This document shows, piece by piece, positions 24,805 to 32,041 of a DNA stretch of 56,756 nt (its first letter is position 1; each line of letters begins with the position of its first letter). The position numbers were made by a program, and so were the translations under genes. Under the pieces are notes generated by a model. It searched no databases, was not told the DNA's origin, and saw nothing but the letters and a program-made list of their open reading frames with translations. This DNA is from DASTSN01 sp035549175. GTDB taxonomy: Bacteria > Bacteroidota > Bacteroidia > Chitinophagales > Chitinophagaceae. The stretch is taken from the NCBI GenBank assembly GCA_035549175.1, contig DASZRL010000038.1, positions 1 to 56,756 of the forward strand. Direction: 5' to 3'.

Positions 24805-26055
24805 TCAGGCCAGTTCCAGCAGGGTGATCTCAGGCAGTATACCAACCCGGCCCGGATACCCGATGAAGCCGTAGCCTCGGTTCACATAAAGTTTCTGGTT
24901 TCCCTGCTCATATAAGCCGGCCCATTCCTTATACAGATACTGTACCGGGCTCCACTTCAGGCCGGGTATCTCCACGCCGAACTGCATGCCGTGGGTATGG
25001 CCCGACAGCGTCAGGTCGATATCGGCGTATTCGGGCCGGACCTGGGCATCCCAGTGGGAAGGGTCATGGCTCATGAGGATCTTGAAGGGATAGCCTTCGG
25101 CACCCTGGTAGGCTTTCCGCAGGTCGCCATATTTGGGAAAGCGGGCTTTGGCACTCCAGTTCTCGATGCCCAGCAGGGCAATCCGGTCCCCGCCGCGTTC
25201 CAGCACCACGTGCTCATTCATCAGCAGGCGCCAGCCCAGCTCGCCATGCACCCGCTTGAGACGGTCCAGGTTGGCCTTTTTTTCCTCCGGACTGTCCCAA
25301 TGTACATAGTCCCCGTAATCATGGTTTCCCAGGGTGGAAAAAACGCCCAAGGGCGCCTTCAGCCGGCTGAACACATCCATGTAATCCTCCATTTCATCGG
25401 CCACGTTATTGACCAGGTCGCCGGTAAACAGGATGAGGTCGGGCTGTTCCCGTAAAATCATATCCACACCCCGGGACACGGCCTGCTTGTCGGTGAAGCT
25501 CCCCGAATGTATATCTGATATATGTATGATTTTCAATCCCTTGAAAGCAGGCGGAAGGTTATCAAAACTGAGTCGTTTGTGACGTAGTTCATACCGGTAT
25601 TTATTGGCGAACCCGTATACCAGGGAACCAAAAAGCCCCCCGCCCACCAGCAGACCGGTCCAGCTGAGAAATACCGACCGGCTGATGGTATTGCCCGACT
25701 GCAGGGCTTCCCCCCTGGAATTCGCTGCCATAACCTTGCCGGCCGTCCACTGAACCCCGCGGCGCATATCATCCACCAGAAAAAACACCGAGGCAATCAT
25801 TTTGGCAAAGAAGATGCCCGCAATGAGGGCGAACAGGGTGTTTTTCATCAGTTTGGCCTGGTGGGAAAACTGCAGGTAGGGCAGGATCAGCAGAACCACC
25901 AGCGCCAGAACAGACACAACCCAGTACAGAACCAGAATGGTCGGACGAAATCGTTCGCTGACATGTTGAGTCAGGTGCCTGACTACCTGAAACACGTACA
26001 GGTCCAAAAGGACCATGAACCCGATCAGCACCCACCAGAAGGGAGTATTTCGCAT
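24805..26055 (-). CDS. Membrane-anchored metallophosphoesterase
   Basis: A 416-residue protein of the YkuE/YaeI-like calcineurin superfamily. The N-terminal 160 residues hold several transmembrane helices. The phosphatase domain follows with ISDIHSGSF, TGDLVNN, LGNHDYGD and SGHTHGMQFG, which supply the two metal sites. Relatives act on membrane-associated phosphate esters such as UDP-diacylglucosamine-type lipids, but the substrate here is not known. The start is uncertain: the ATG at 26055 places the first helix at the N-terminus as usual, while an in-frame ATG at 26115 would overlap the upstream gene's end by 11 bases. Confidence 0.88.
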   Translation of the reverse strand: MRNTPFWWVLIGFMVLLDLYVFQVVRHLTQHVSERFRPTILVLYWVVSVLALVVLLILPYLQFSHQAKLMKNTLFALIAGIFFAKMIASVFFLVDDMRRGVQWTAGKVMAANSRGEALQSGNTISRSVFLSWTGLLVGGGLFGSLVYGFANKYRYELRHKRLSFDNLPPAFKGLKIIHISDIHSGSFTDKQAVSRGVDMILREQPDLILFTGDLVNNVADEMEDYMDVFSRLKAPLGVFSTLGNHDYGDYVHWDSPEEKKANLDRLKRVHGELGWRLLMNEHVVLERGGDRIALLGIENWSAKARFPKYGDLRKAYQGAEGYPFKILMSHDPSHWDAQVRPEYADIDLTLSGHTHGMQFGVEIPGLKWSPVQYLYKEWAGLYEQGNQKLYVNRGYGFIGYPGRVGILPEITLLELA

Positions 26056-26104
26056 AAAGGGACCATTTGAAGGGAAAGGACGATTGAGACGCCTTTTTCC
26101 TTTG

Positions 26105-26608
26105 TTAAAATGCAATAAATTGTTCCACCTGGCGCTCCATCGCCCGCAGGGTGCCCGGATCGGTAATTTCTCCCTGGTCGTTCAGGTATCGATCCACCTG
26201 GGAGATGGGCAGCATATTGGGCATCACATGCATCTGCATGTGATGCAGAATGGCCGCCAGGTGGTCCATGCCCCGAAGATTGCCGGCCCGGCCCGTGGAA
26301 ACGCCCACCAGCATGGCCTTTTTGCTTTTCCAGGCCGATTTCCAGTCTGCTTCGTCAATAATCACCTTCAGAATACCCGGGATGCTTCCGTTATATTCCG
26401 GGGACACGAACACATAGCGGTCCGCCGGGCGCAAAAGTCGCTCCTCGGTCTCTCGGAACTGTTCCGGTTCGGTCAGCGGATTGACCTGATCCAGGGCCAG
26501 CAGGCTGCAGGTAACACCCCGCTCCTGCAACAGGCGGTGGTATTGACGGGCAATCTTGTAGCTGTTACTCCCCGGGCGGTTGGTACCAGATATGATCGTG
26601 CAATTCAT
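26105..26608 (-). CDS. NADPH-dependent FMN reductase-like flavoprotein
   Basis: A 167-residue flavodoxin-fold protein. SGTNRPGSNSYKIA (7-20) forms the FMN phosphate loop and SPEYNGSIPGILK is the conserved flavin-contacting segment. It would reduce FMN, quinones or azo compounds with NAD(P)H in the cytoplasm. The ATG at 26608 is preferred because the first beta strand starts directly after it; an in-frame ATG at 26623 would add only five residues. It lies directly upstream of the metallophosphoesterase and is probably co-transcribed with it. It is divergent from the UPF0173 gene. Confidence 0.85.
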   Translation of the reverse strand: MNCTIISGTNRPGSNSYKIARQYHRLLQERGVTCSLLALDQVNPLTEPEQFRETEERLLRPADRYVFVSPEYNGSIPGILKVIIDEADWKSAWKSKKAMLVGVSTGRAGNLRGMDHLAAILHHMQMHVMPNMLPISQVDRYLNDQGEITDPGTLRAMERQVEQFIAF

Positions 26609-26671
26609 AAAACAGGCTGCCATATTAACAAGTCAGGCAGATGTTTGTTGTCAGGTATACGGCTGAAGGCT

Positions 26672-26679
26672 TATTTTTG
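26672..26679 (+). promoter_or_regulatory. Promoter of the UPF0173 hydrolase gene
   Basis: TATTTTTG with TTG at 26648-26650, 21 bases upstream, fits the -33/-7 pattern. The leader would be about 70 bases, longer than others in the window. An in-frame ATG at 26641 lies before the box and is therefore not the start. Confidence 0.6.
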
Positions 26680-26757
26680 CCAGCATCCAAAATTACTTCC
26701 GGATACCGGATCAAGCGGAAAGCCTCCACAAAAAATTATACAAAAAAGGAAGCAACC

Positions 26758-27441
26758 ATGAAAGTAACGTATTACGGGCACGCCTGCTTTGCCCTGGAAA
26801 TCAAGGGTAAACACCTGTTATTTGATCCCTTCATCACCCCCAATGAACTGGCCAAACACATTGACATCAAAACGATTAAGGCCGATTATATCCTGCTATC
26901 CCACGGCCATGGGGACCATGTGGCGGACGTCGCGGCAATCGCCCAGCGCACCGGGGCCAAAGTGGTCTGCAATTTTGAACTGCACGAATGGCTTAACAAA
27001 CAGGGCCTTACCAACACCCACCCGATGAATACGGGAGGCCGCTGGCAATTTGAAACGTTTTCGGTGAAGTGTACCACCGCCCAGCACAGCAGCGGACTTC
27101 CCGATGGCAGCTACGGGGGAAACCCGATGGGATTCCTGATCCAGGCGGACGAGGAAGCCTGCTATTACAGCGGCGATACGGCCCTTACCCTGGACATGCA
27201 GCTGATCCCCAGGTGGGCAAAACTAAATTTTGCGGTATTACCTATAGGAGACAATTTTACGATGGGACCGGAGGATGCGCTGGAAGCGGCCCGGATGATC
27301 GGTTGCAGCCAGATAATCGGCGTGCATTACGATACGTTCGGCTATATCCGGATCGACCATGAAAAGGCCCGGAAGCTCTTCGCGGAAGACGGAAGGACGC
27401 TTCATCTGCTGACTATCGGGGAAACCCGGGAGATCGGCTGA
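26758..27441 (+). CDS. UPF0173-family metal-dependent hydrolase
   Basis: A 227-residue metallo-beta-lactamase-fold protein of the YtkL/UPF0173 group, full length. YGHACFALEIKG opens the fold. HGHGDHV is the metal-binding motif, YYSGDTAL supplies the bridging Asp, GDNFTMGP follows, and GVHYDTF carries the late His. The substrate is not established for this family. The ATG at 26758 aligns with the family start (MKVTYYGHA), after an adenine-rich leader. The parAB genes follow in the same direction 62 bases later, with no terminator seen between them. Confidence 0.9.
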   Translation: MKVTYYGHACFALEIKGKHLLFDPFITPNELAKHIDIKTIKADYILLSHGHGDHVADVAAIAQRTGAKVVCNFELHEWLNKQGLTNTHPMNTGGRWQFETFSVKCTTAQHSSGLPDGSYGGNPMGFLIQADEEACYYSGDTALTLDMQLIPRWAKLNFAVLPIGDNFTMGPEDALEAARMIGCSQIIGVHYDTFGYIRIDHEKARKLFAEDGRTLHLLTIGETREIG

Positions 27442-27503
27442 GGGTCCGCAGACAGGATACATATTGAATTAACCAAACCACCGTACCGGTGGAATTGTAT
27501 GCT

Positions 27504-28307
27504 ATGGCACGAGTAATTGGCGTGGCGAATCAAAAGGGAGGCGTTGGCAAGACAACAACCGCGATCAACGTGGCGGCCAGCCTGGCTGTGCTCGAATACA
27601 AGACCCTGCTGGTCGATGGCGATCCCCAGGCCAACAGTACGACAGGCGTCGGCTTCGACCTGCATAACATCACCCAGAGCCTGTACGATTGTATGGTGAA
27701 CCAGGCCCGGGCCAAGGATGTGATCCTGAAAACGGAAATACCCAACCTGGATCTCATCCCCTCCCATATTGATATGGTGGGTTTTGAGATCGAGATGATC
27801 AATTATCCCAACCGGGAAATGGTCCTCAAGAACCTGCTGGAGCCGGTTCGGGAGGATTATGACTTCATCATTATCGACTGCTCCCCTTCCCTGGGACTGA
27901 TCACTGTAAACGCGCTTACGGCCGCCGATTCGGTCATCGTCCCGGTGCAGTGCGAATTCTTCGCCCTGGAAGGCCTGGGCAAACTCCTCAACACCATCAA
28001 AATCGTCCAGAGCCGGCTGAATCCATCCCTGCAGATCGAAGGCATCCTGATGACCATGTACGACGGCCGGCTGCGCCTGTGCAACCAGGTGGTCAGCGAG
28101 GTTCGCAGACATTTCGACGAACTGGTATTCGATACTATTATCCACCGCAATGCCCGGCTCAGTGAAGCGCCGAGTGTCGGTAAACCGGTCATCCTGTACG
28201 ATGCCAACAGCAAGGGATCGGTCAATTACCTCAACCTGGCCAAGGAAATCCTGCAAAAGAACAATATGACCAAGATCCGGCAGGAGGAGCGGATCCTGGA
28301 ACTCTGA
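27504..28307 (+). CDS. parA: Chromosome partitioning ATPase ParA (Soj)
   Basis: A 267-residue Walker-type ATPase that forms dynamic gradients on the nucleoid and moves ParB-parS complexes, segregating chromosome origins. The deviant Walker A is KGGVGKT at 11-17 with both signature Lys residues, followed by DGDPQANST and IIDCSPSLG (Walker B). The start at 27504 (MARVIGVANQKGG) is the family norm; an in-frame ATG-less extension from 27489 adds only five residues. parB follows after 64 bases. Length and motifs fit chromosomal rather than plasmid ParA. Confidence 0.96.
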   Translation: MARVIGVANQKGGVGKTTTAINVAASLAVLEYKTLLVDGDPQANSTTGVGFDLHNITQSLYDCMVNQARAKDVILKTEIPNLDLIPSHIDMVGFEIEMINYPNREMVLKNLLEPVREDYDFIIIDCSPSLGLITVNALTAADSVIVPVQCEFFALEGLGKLLNTIKIVQSRLNPSLQIEGILMTMYDGRLRLCNQVVSEVRRHFDELVFDTIIHRNARLSEAPSVGKPVILYDANSKGSVNYLNLAKEILQKNNMTKIRQEERILEL

Positions 28308-28371
28308 ACCGGCCCGGCCCGGTGGCTGGACCCTTCGTTCCCGCTCCCTGCCGGCCTGCCAACTGAACGCT

Positions 28372-29289
28372 ATGACGAATCCCAAACAAAATAAGGAAGC
28401 CCTGGGTAAAGGAATCCGGTCCCTGCTGCAGAGCATTGATGCGGATCTCAAAACGAGCGGCGGCCAGCTGAAAAGCGCCGTGGTGGAAAACGTGACCGGC
28501 ATTACCCGCATCCCGGTGGAAGACATCGAGACCAATCCCCGGCAGCCCCGCCATGATTTCGACGAGCTTTCGCTGAAGGAACTGGCCGCTTCGATCCGGA
28601 TACACGATATCATCCAGCCGGTGACCGTCTCCAAGCTGCCTTCCGGCAAATACCGGCTGATTTCCGGCGAGCGCCGGTGGCGGGCCTCCAAACTGGCCGG
28701 ACTCAAGGATATTCCCGCTTATGTGCGTCAGGCCAATGACCAGCAACTGCTGGAACTGGCCCTGCTTGAAAACCTGCAGCGTGAGGACCTCAACGCTATG
28801 GAGATTGCCCTGAGTTACAAGCGGATGATGGACGAACTAGATTATACCCAGGAGCAGGTGGCTGAACGGATGGGTAAGGACCGGAGCACCGTAACCAATT
28901 ACATCCGCCTGCTGAAACTGCCCCCGGACATCCAGGTAGCCGTCCGAAGCGGGGAACTCAGTATGGGTCATGCACGGGCCCTTGTCAATGTGGATACGGT
29001 GGACCGGCAGCTGTTCATTTTTAAGGAAATCAAGACCAAGGGCCTGTCCGTGCGCCAGACGGAGGCGCTGGTCCGAAACCTGTACCGCCAGGGGGATGCT
29101 GTTAAAAAAACGGCAAAAAACAACCTGCCTCCGGCCTTCAAGCAAATAGAAGATAAATTAGCCTCGCATTTCAGTACGCGGGTAAGGCTGAAGCCCCAGA
29201 AAAATGGCAGCGGGCAGATCACGTTGGATTATTACTCGCCGGAAGAACTCAATAAATTATTAGCCCAGATGCAGATATCCCTGGATTGA
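28372..29289 (+). CDS. parB: Chromosome partitioning protein ParB (Spo0J)
   Basis: A 305-residue ParB. The N-terminal tail begins EALGKGIRSLL, the segment expected to contact ParA. The CTPase/ParB core follows with ETNPRQPRHDF and SGERRWRASKLAG (the GERR box). A helix-turn-helix (EQVAERMGKDRSTVTNYIRL) binds parS, and a C-terminal dimerisation segment ends at LNKLLAQMQISLD. It acts with ParA in origin segregation. I saw no palindromic parS site near it by eye. It is followed by the DUF5683 gene after 33 bases. Confidence 0.96.
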   Translation: MTNPKQNKEALGKGIRSLLQSIDADLKTSGGQLKSAVVENVTGITRIPVEDIETNPRQPRHDFDELSLKELAASIRIHDIIQPVTVSKLPSGKYRLISGERRWRASKLAGLKDIPAYVRQANDQQLLELALLENLQREDLNAMEIALSYKRMMDELDYTQEQVAERMGKDRSTVTNYIRLLKLPPDIQVAVRSGELSMGHARALVNVDTVDRQLFIFKEIKTKGLSVRQTEALVRNLYRQGDAVKKTAKNNLPPAFKQIEDKLASHFSTRVRLKPQKNGSGQITLDYYSPEELNKLLAQMQISLD

Positions 29290-29322
29290 GGCATCTTCAG
29301 GGCATCGGGAGATCCAATCGCC

Positions 29323-29979
29323 ATGTCAGAACGAAAAAAAATGCCGGGGCGTGCCCCTTTCCTTACCTGCTGCCTCCTGGTGCTTGTCCTTGCCGGTCTG
29401 CCCGGCCAGGCCCAGGTCCGGGACAGTTCGGAACATCGGTCCGATTCGGTTATTTCCCTGCGTCAGCCGGTTCCAGCCGATTCCATACACCATCAGGTTT
29501 TCAGCCCGAGAAAGGCAGCCATCCTGTCGGCCATCCTGCCGGGTCTCGGCCAGATCTACAACAAGAAATACTGGAAACTGCCGATTGTGTACGGAGCCAT
29601 GGGGACCTGTGCGGGCATTTTCTTCTATAACCTGAAAAATTACCGGGATACCCGTTTTGCCTACCAGGCCAAATACAAGGCAGGGCCTCCCCTGCTGGAC
29701 TCCTCGGACTATTTCAAGATCAAGCCGGCCCTCCTGCCCCTGTCCCTCCAGTCGCTGCGATTCTACCGCGACCAGTTCCGGCGAGACATCGATTATTCGG
29801 CGCTGGTCTTTATGGTACTCTGGGGGCTGAATGTGGTCGATGCCACGGTAGATGCCCACCTCAAGGGATTTGACGTATCCCCGGAACTAACCCTGAAAAT
29901 CAAGCCGGGCTACAGCCCCATGGCCAATACCAGCGGCCTGAGCCTGGTGCTCTGCATCCGGGACCGTTCGACCCGGTGA
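29323..29979 (+). CDS. DUF5683-family membrane protein
   Basis: A 218-residue protein with an N-terminal hydrophobic signal (about 11-28, ending in GQAQ) and a core typical of DUF5683: SPRKAAILSAILPGLGQIYNKKYWKLPIVYGAMG, of which the APGLGQ-like LPGLGQIYN loop is the hallmark. A second helix lies near WGLNVVDATVDAHLKGFDVS. In Bacteroidota such genes commonly sit between parAB and dapB, as here. The function is unknown. It is probably in the inner membrane or envelope. Confidence 0.85.
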   Translation: MSERKKMPGRAPFLTCCLLVLVLAGLPGQAQVRDSSEHRSDSVISLRQPVPADSIHHQVFSPRKAAILSAILPGLGQIYNKKYWKLPIVYGAMGTCAGIFFYNLKNYRDTRFAYQAKYKAGPPLLDSSDYFKIKPALLPLSLQSLRFYRDQFRRDIDYSALVFMVLWGLNVVDATVDAHLKGFDVSPELTLKIKPGYSPMANTSGLSLVLCIRDRSTR

Positions 29980-30050
29980 ACCACGCTACAGGATAACCGG
30001 ATGACCCGTAACTTGCAGCCAGCATCGCTAAATCAACAAATACCTCTGCA

Positions 30051-30767
30051 ATGAACATCGCCCTGATCGGCTACGGAAAAATGGGCAAGGCGATTGAAGA
30101 GATCGCCCTGCAGCGCAACCACCGCATCGTCCTGAAAATCGACGAGCACAACCTGTCGGACTATACCCGGGAAAAGATGGCCGGGACCGAGGTGGCCATC
30201 GAGTTCACGGGTCCCCACAGTGCCTATGAAAACGTACGCCAGGCTCTGGAATGGGGCATCCCGGTCATCTGCGGATCAACCGGCTGGCTGGAACGGCTGG
30301 AGGAAATCAAGGCGCTCTGCCTCCAGCGCAAAGGAGCTTTTCTGCACACCACGAATTTCAGCGTGGGGGTGAATATCTTTTTTGAAGTCAACAAGCGCCT
30401 GGCGGCCCTGATGGCTTCCCACAGCGATTACGATGTACGGATCACCGAAATCCACCATACCCAGAAGAGGGATTCCCCGAGCGGGACGGCGATCTCGCTA
30501 GCCGAACAGGTACTTGCCAGCCTGGGCCGTAAGACCAGGTGGGTAAACCACGTCAGTGACAACCCCGAGGACCTGGAAATCATCAGTGAGCGGGTCGATC
30601 CGGCACCGGGAACCCACCGGGTGCGATATGCTTCCGCCATAGACGATATCGAAATCACCCATACGGCACACAGCCGGAAGGGATTTGCCCTGGGGGCCGT
30701 CCTGGCGGCCGAATTCATTGCCGGCAGGCAGGGCGTCTTCACCATGCAACAGGTGCTGGGACTCTGA
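30051..30767 (+). CDS. dapB: 4-hydroxy-tetrahydrodipicolinate reductase
   Basis: A 238-residue enzyme that reduces hydroxy-tetrahydrodipicolinate with NAD(P)H on the way to diaminopimelate (peptidoglycan) and lysine. GYGKMGKAIEEI (about 6-17) is the nucleotide-binding loop. ITEIHHTQKRDSPSGTA holds the catalytic His pair and Lys and the substrate-binding PSGTA. It is shorter than the E. coli enzyme (273 residues), as is usual in Bacteroidota, where N-terminal loops are trimmed. It lies downstream of parAB and DUF5683. No other lysine-pathway gene is in the window. Confidence 0.94.
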   Translation: MNIALIGYGKMGKAIEEIALQRNHRIVLKIDEHNLSDYTREKMAGTEVAIEFTGPHSAYENVRQALEWGIPVICGSTGWLERLEEIKALCLQRKGAFLHTTNFSVGVNIFFEVNKRLAALMASHSDYDVRITEIHHTQKRDSPSGTAISLAEQVLASLGRKTRWVNHVSDNPEDLEIISERVDPAPGTHRVRYASAIDDIEITHTAHSRKGFALGAVLAAEFIAGRQGVFTMQQVLGL

Positions 30768-30805
30768 TGGTGGCCCTCCCCCCTGCCACCCGGTAAAATC
30801 TTGTG

Positions 30806-30813
30806 TATCTTTG
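30806..30813 (+). promoter_or_regulatory. -7 box of the small membrane-protein gene
   Basis: TATCTTTG matches TAnnTTTG, 21 bases before the ATG at 30835. Confidence 0.55.
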
Positions 30814-30834
30814 TCCATCCCTACGGGCTATCTT

Positions 30835-31353
30835 ATGAAAAAGAAGGGTTATATCCGGTTGTCCGTACTTTGTTTCCTGCTCAGTATTGCAGTAGGCGTG
30901 TACGGCTTGTTTTTCATCGGACTCTTCAACCCGGATAAAGTGCTCATCCGGGCCCAGGTCTGTGATTGCCCGGATTATGAAGTCATTGCCGGCAGCTTCA
31001 AGCTGGCCCGCCAGATGCCGGACAGCCTCCCGCAAACCAATGCCACGGAAATCTTCCTGGCCGGCCTGCCCAATCCCTTTTCCCGGGATTTTACCAAAAC
31101 CTACGACTGTTTCCTCATTACCGGCCGGGTAACCGGGGTACGCCAGCTGCATCCCGGTCAGCCCTGGAATCCCGTTTTTTCGGTAACCGCCTGGGAACAT
31201 CCCAACCTGGGGCTGCTCTGGCTGCTGGTGATTCCCGCCGGGCTGCTGTTGTATTTAACCTTTCGGTTCCGCAGGAAATTTGTGCTGGCCAACCGGCCGA
31301 GCATGCTGGAAGTTAGCCTGATGGCCTATGACCGGGAACCACCCGACGCGTGA
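30835..31353 (+). CDS. Hypothetical two-helix membrane protein
   Basis: A 172-residue protein starting MKKKGYIRLS. A transmembrane helix covers about 8-28 and a second covers about 124-141 (LLWLLVIPAGLLLYLTF). Between them lies a domain of about 95 residues exposed outside the cytoplasm, containing a CDCPDYEV segment and one further Cys. The C-terminal 30 residues are basic and then acidic, and cytoplasmic. No family was recognised. The ATG at 30835 follows its own promoter box; the frame is open further upstream but overlaps dapB. Confidence 0.75.
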   Translation: MKKKGYIRLSVLCFLLSIAVGVYGLFFIGLFNPDKVLIRAQVCDCPDYEVIAGSFKLARQMPDSLPQTNATEIFLAGLPNPFSRDFTKTYDCFLITGRVTGVRQLHPGQPWNPVFSVTAWEHPNLGLLWLLVIPAGLLLYLTFRFRRKFVLANRPSMLEVSLMAYDREPPDA

Positions 31354-31398
31354 CCGGGCTGCCATGTCGCACCCGGCGCATGCCTGCCTTATCCCGCT

Positions 31399-31406
31399 TA
31401 TCTTTG
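31399..31406 (+). promoter_or_regulatory. -7 box of fRMsr gene, near-leaderless
   Basis: TATCTTTG ends only 4 bases before the ATG at 31411. If transcription starts the usual 4-7 bases after the box, the mRNA would have no leader or nearly none. Confidence 0.6.
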
Positions 31407-31410
31407 CCAT

Positions 31411-31884
31411 ATGGCCGAAGATCTAACCATAAGCACCGGCACCAAAGCCGACCAATACGAATCCCTGCTGCCCCAGGTCAGGGCCCTCATCGAGGGAGAA
31501 CCCGATACCGTAGCCAACCTGGCCAATATTACCGCTGCCCTGAAAGAACAATTCGGCTGGCTGTGGGTGGGCTTTTACCTGGTCCGGGGTGAGGAACTGG
31601 TCCTGGGCCCTTTTCAGGGGCCGGTGGCCTGTACCCGGATCCGTAAGGGAAGGGGCGTTTGCGGGACGAGCTGGGCAGAGGCAAGAACCCTCCTGGTCCC
31701 GGATGTCGAACGTTTTCCCGGGCATATTGCCTGCAGCAGCCGGTCCTGCTCGGAAATCGTGGTTCCGTTGATCCGGGCCGGCCAGGTTGTGGGGGTCTTA
31801 GATATTGACAGTGAATCGCCGGCCGCCTTTGATCCGACCGATCAGAGCTACCTGGAAAAACTTGTGGAATTCATTCCGTTGTAA
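31411..31884 (+). CDS. msrC: Free methionine-(R)-sulfoxide reductase (GAF domain)
   Basis: A 157-residue single GAF-domain enzyme that reduces free methionine-(R)-sulfoxide and so recycles oxidised methionine. The Cys triad characteristic of the family is present: C74 (PVACTRI), C84 (GRGVCGTSW) and C108 (HIACSS). Their spacing of 10 and 24 residues equals that of C84/C94/C118 in the E. coli enzyme. GWLWVGFYL and VLDIDSE are further family marks. The start codon lies almost on the predicted transcription start. No msrA or msrB is adjacent. Confidence 0.93.
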   Translation: MAEDLTISTGTKADQYESLLPQVRALIEGEPDTVANLANITAALKEQFGWLWVGFYLVRGEELVLGPFQGPVACTRIRKGRGVCGTSWAEARTLLVPDVERFPGHIACSSRSCSEIVVPLIRAGQVVGVLDIDSESPAAFDPTDQSYLEKLVEFIPL

Positions 31885-31995
31885 CCGGCTGCCGCCGGAC
31901 TTTGCTACCCTGCGGGCCGACCGGGTCCGCCGCCAAAAGGCGTTTGCAGAGGGGGCCCAGCCGGGTCTTCCTGAAAAAGCCGGTTTGGTATTGAA

Positions 31996-32026
31996 TTTGC
32001 GCTAAGATATTGATTGTCTAATTTTA
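31996..32026 (+). promoter_or_regulatory. Promoter of the TamB-like gene
   Basis: TTTG at 31996-31999 and TAATTTTA at 32019-32026 are spaced 19 bases apart, as in Bacteroidota promoters; the -7 box differs from TAnnTTTG at the last base. The predicted transcription start near 32031 leaves room for translation from 32042. Confidence 0.5.
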
Positions 32027-32041
32027 CAGTAAATCCCCGGC

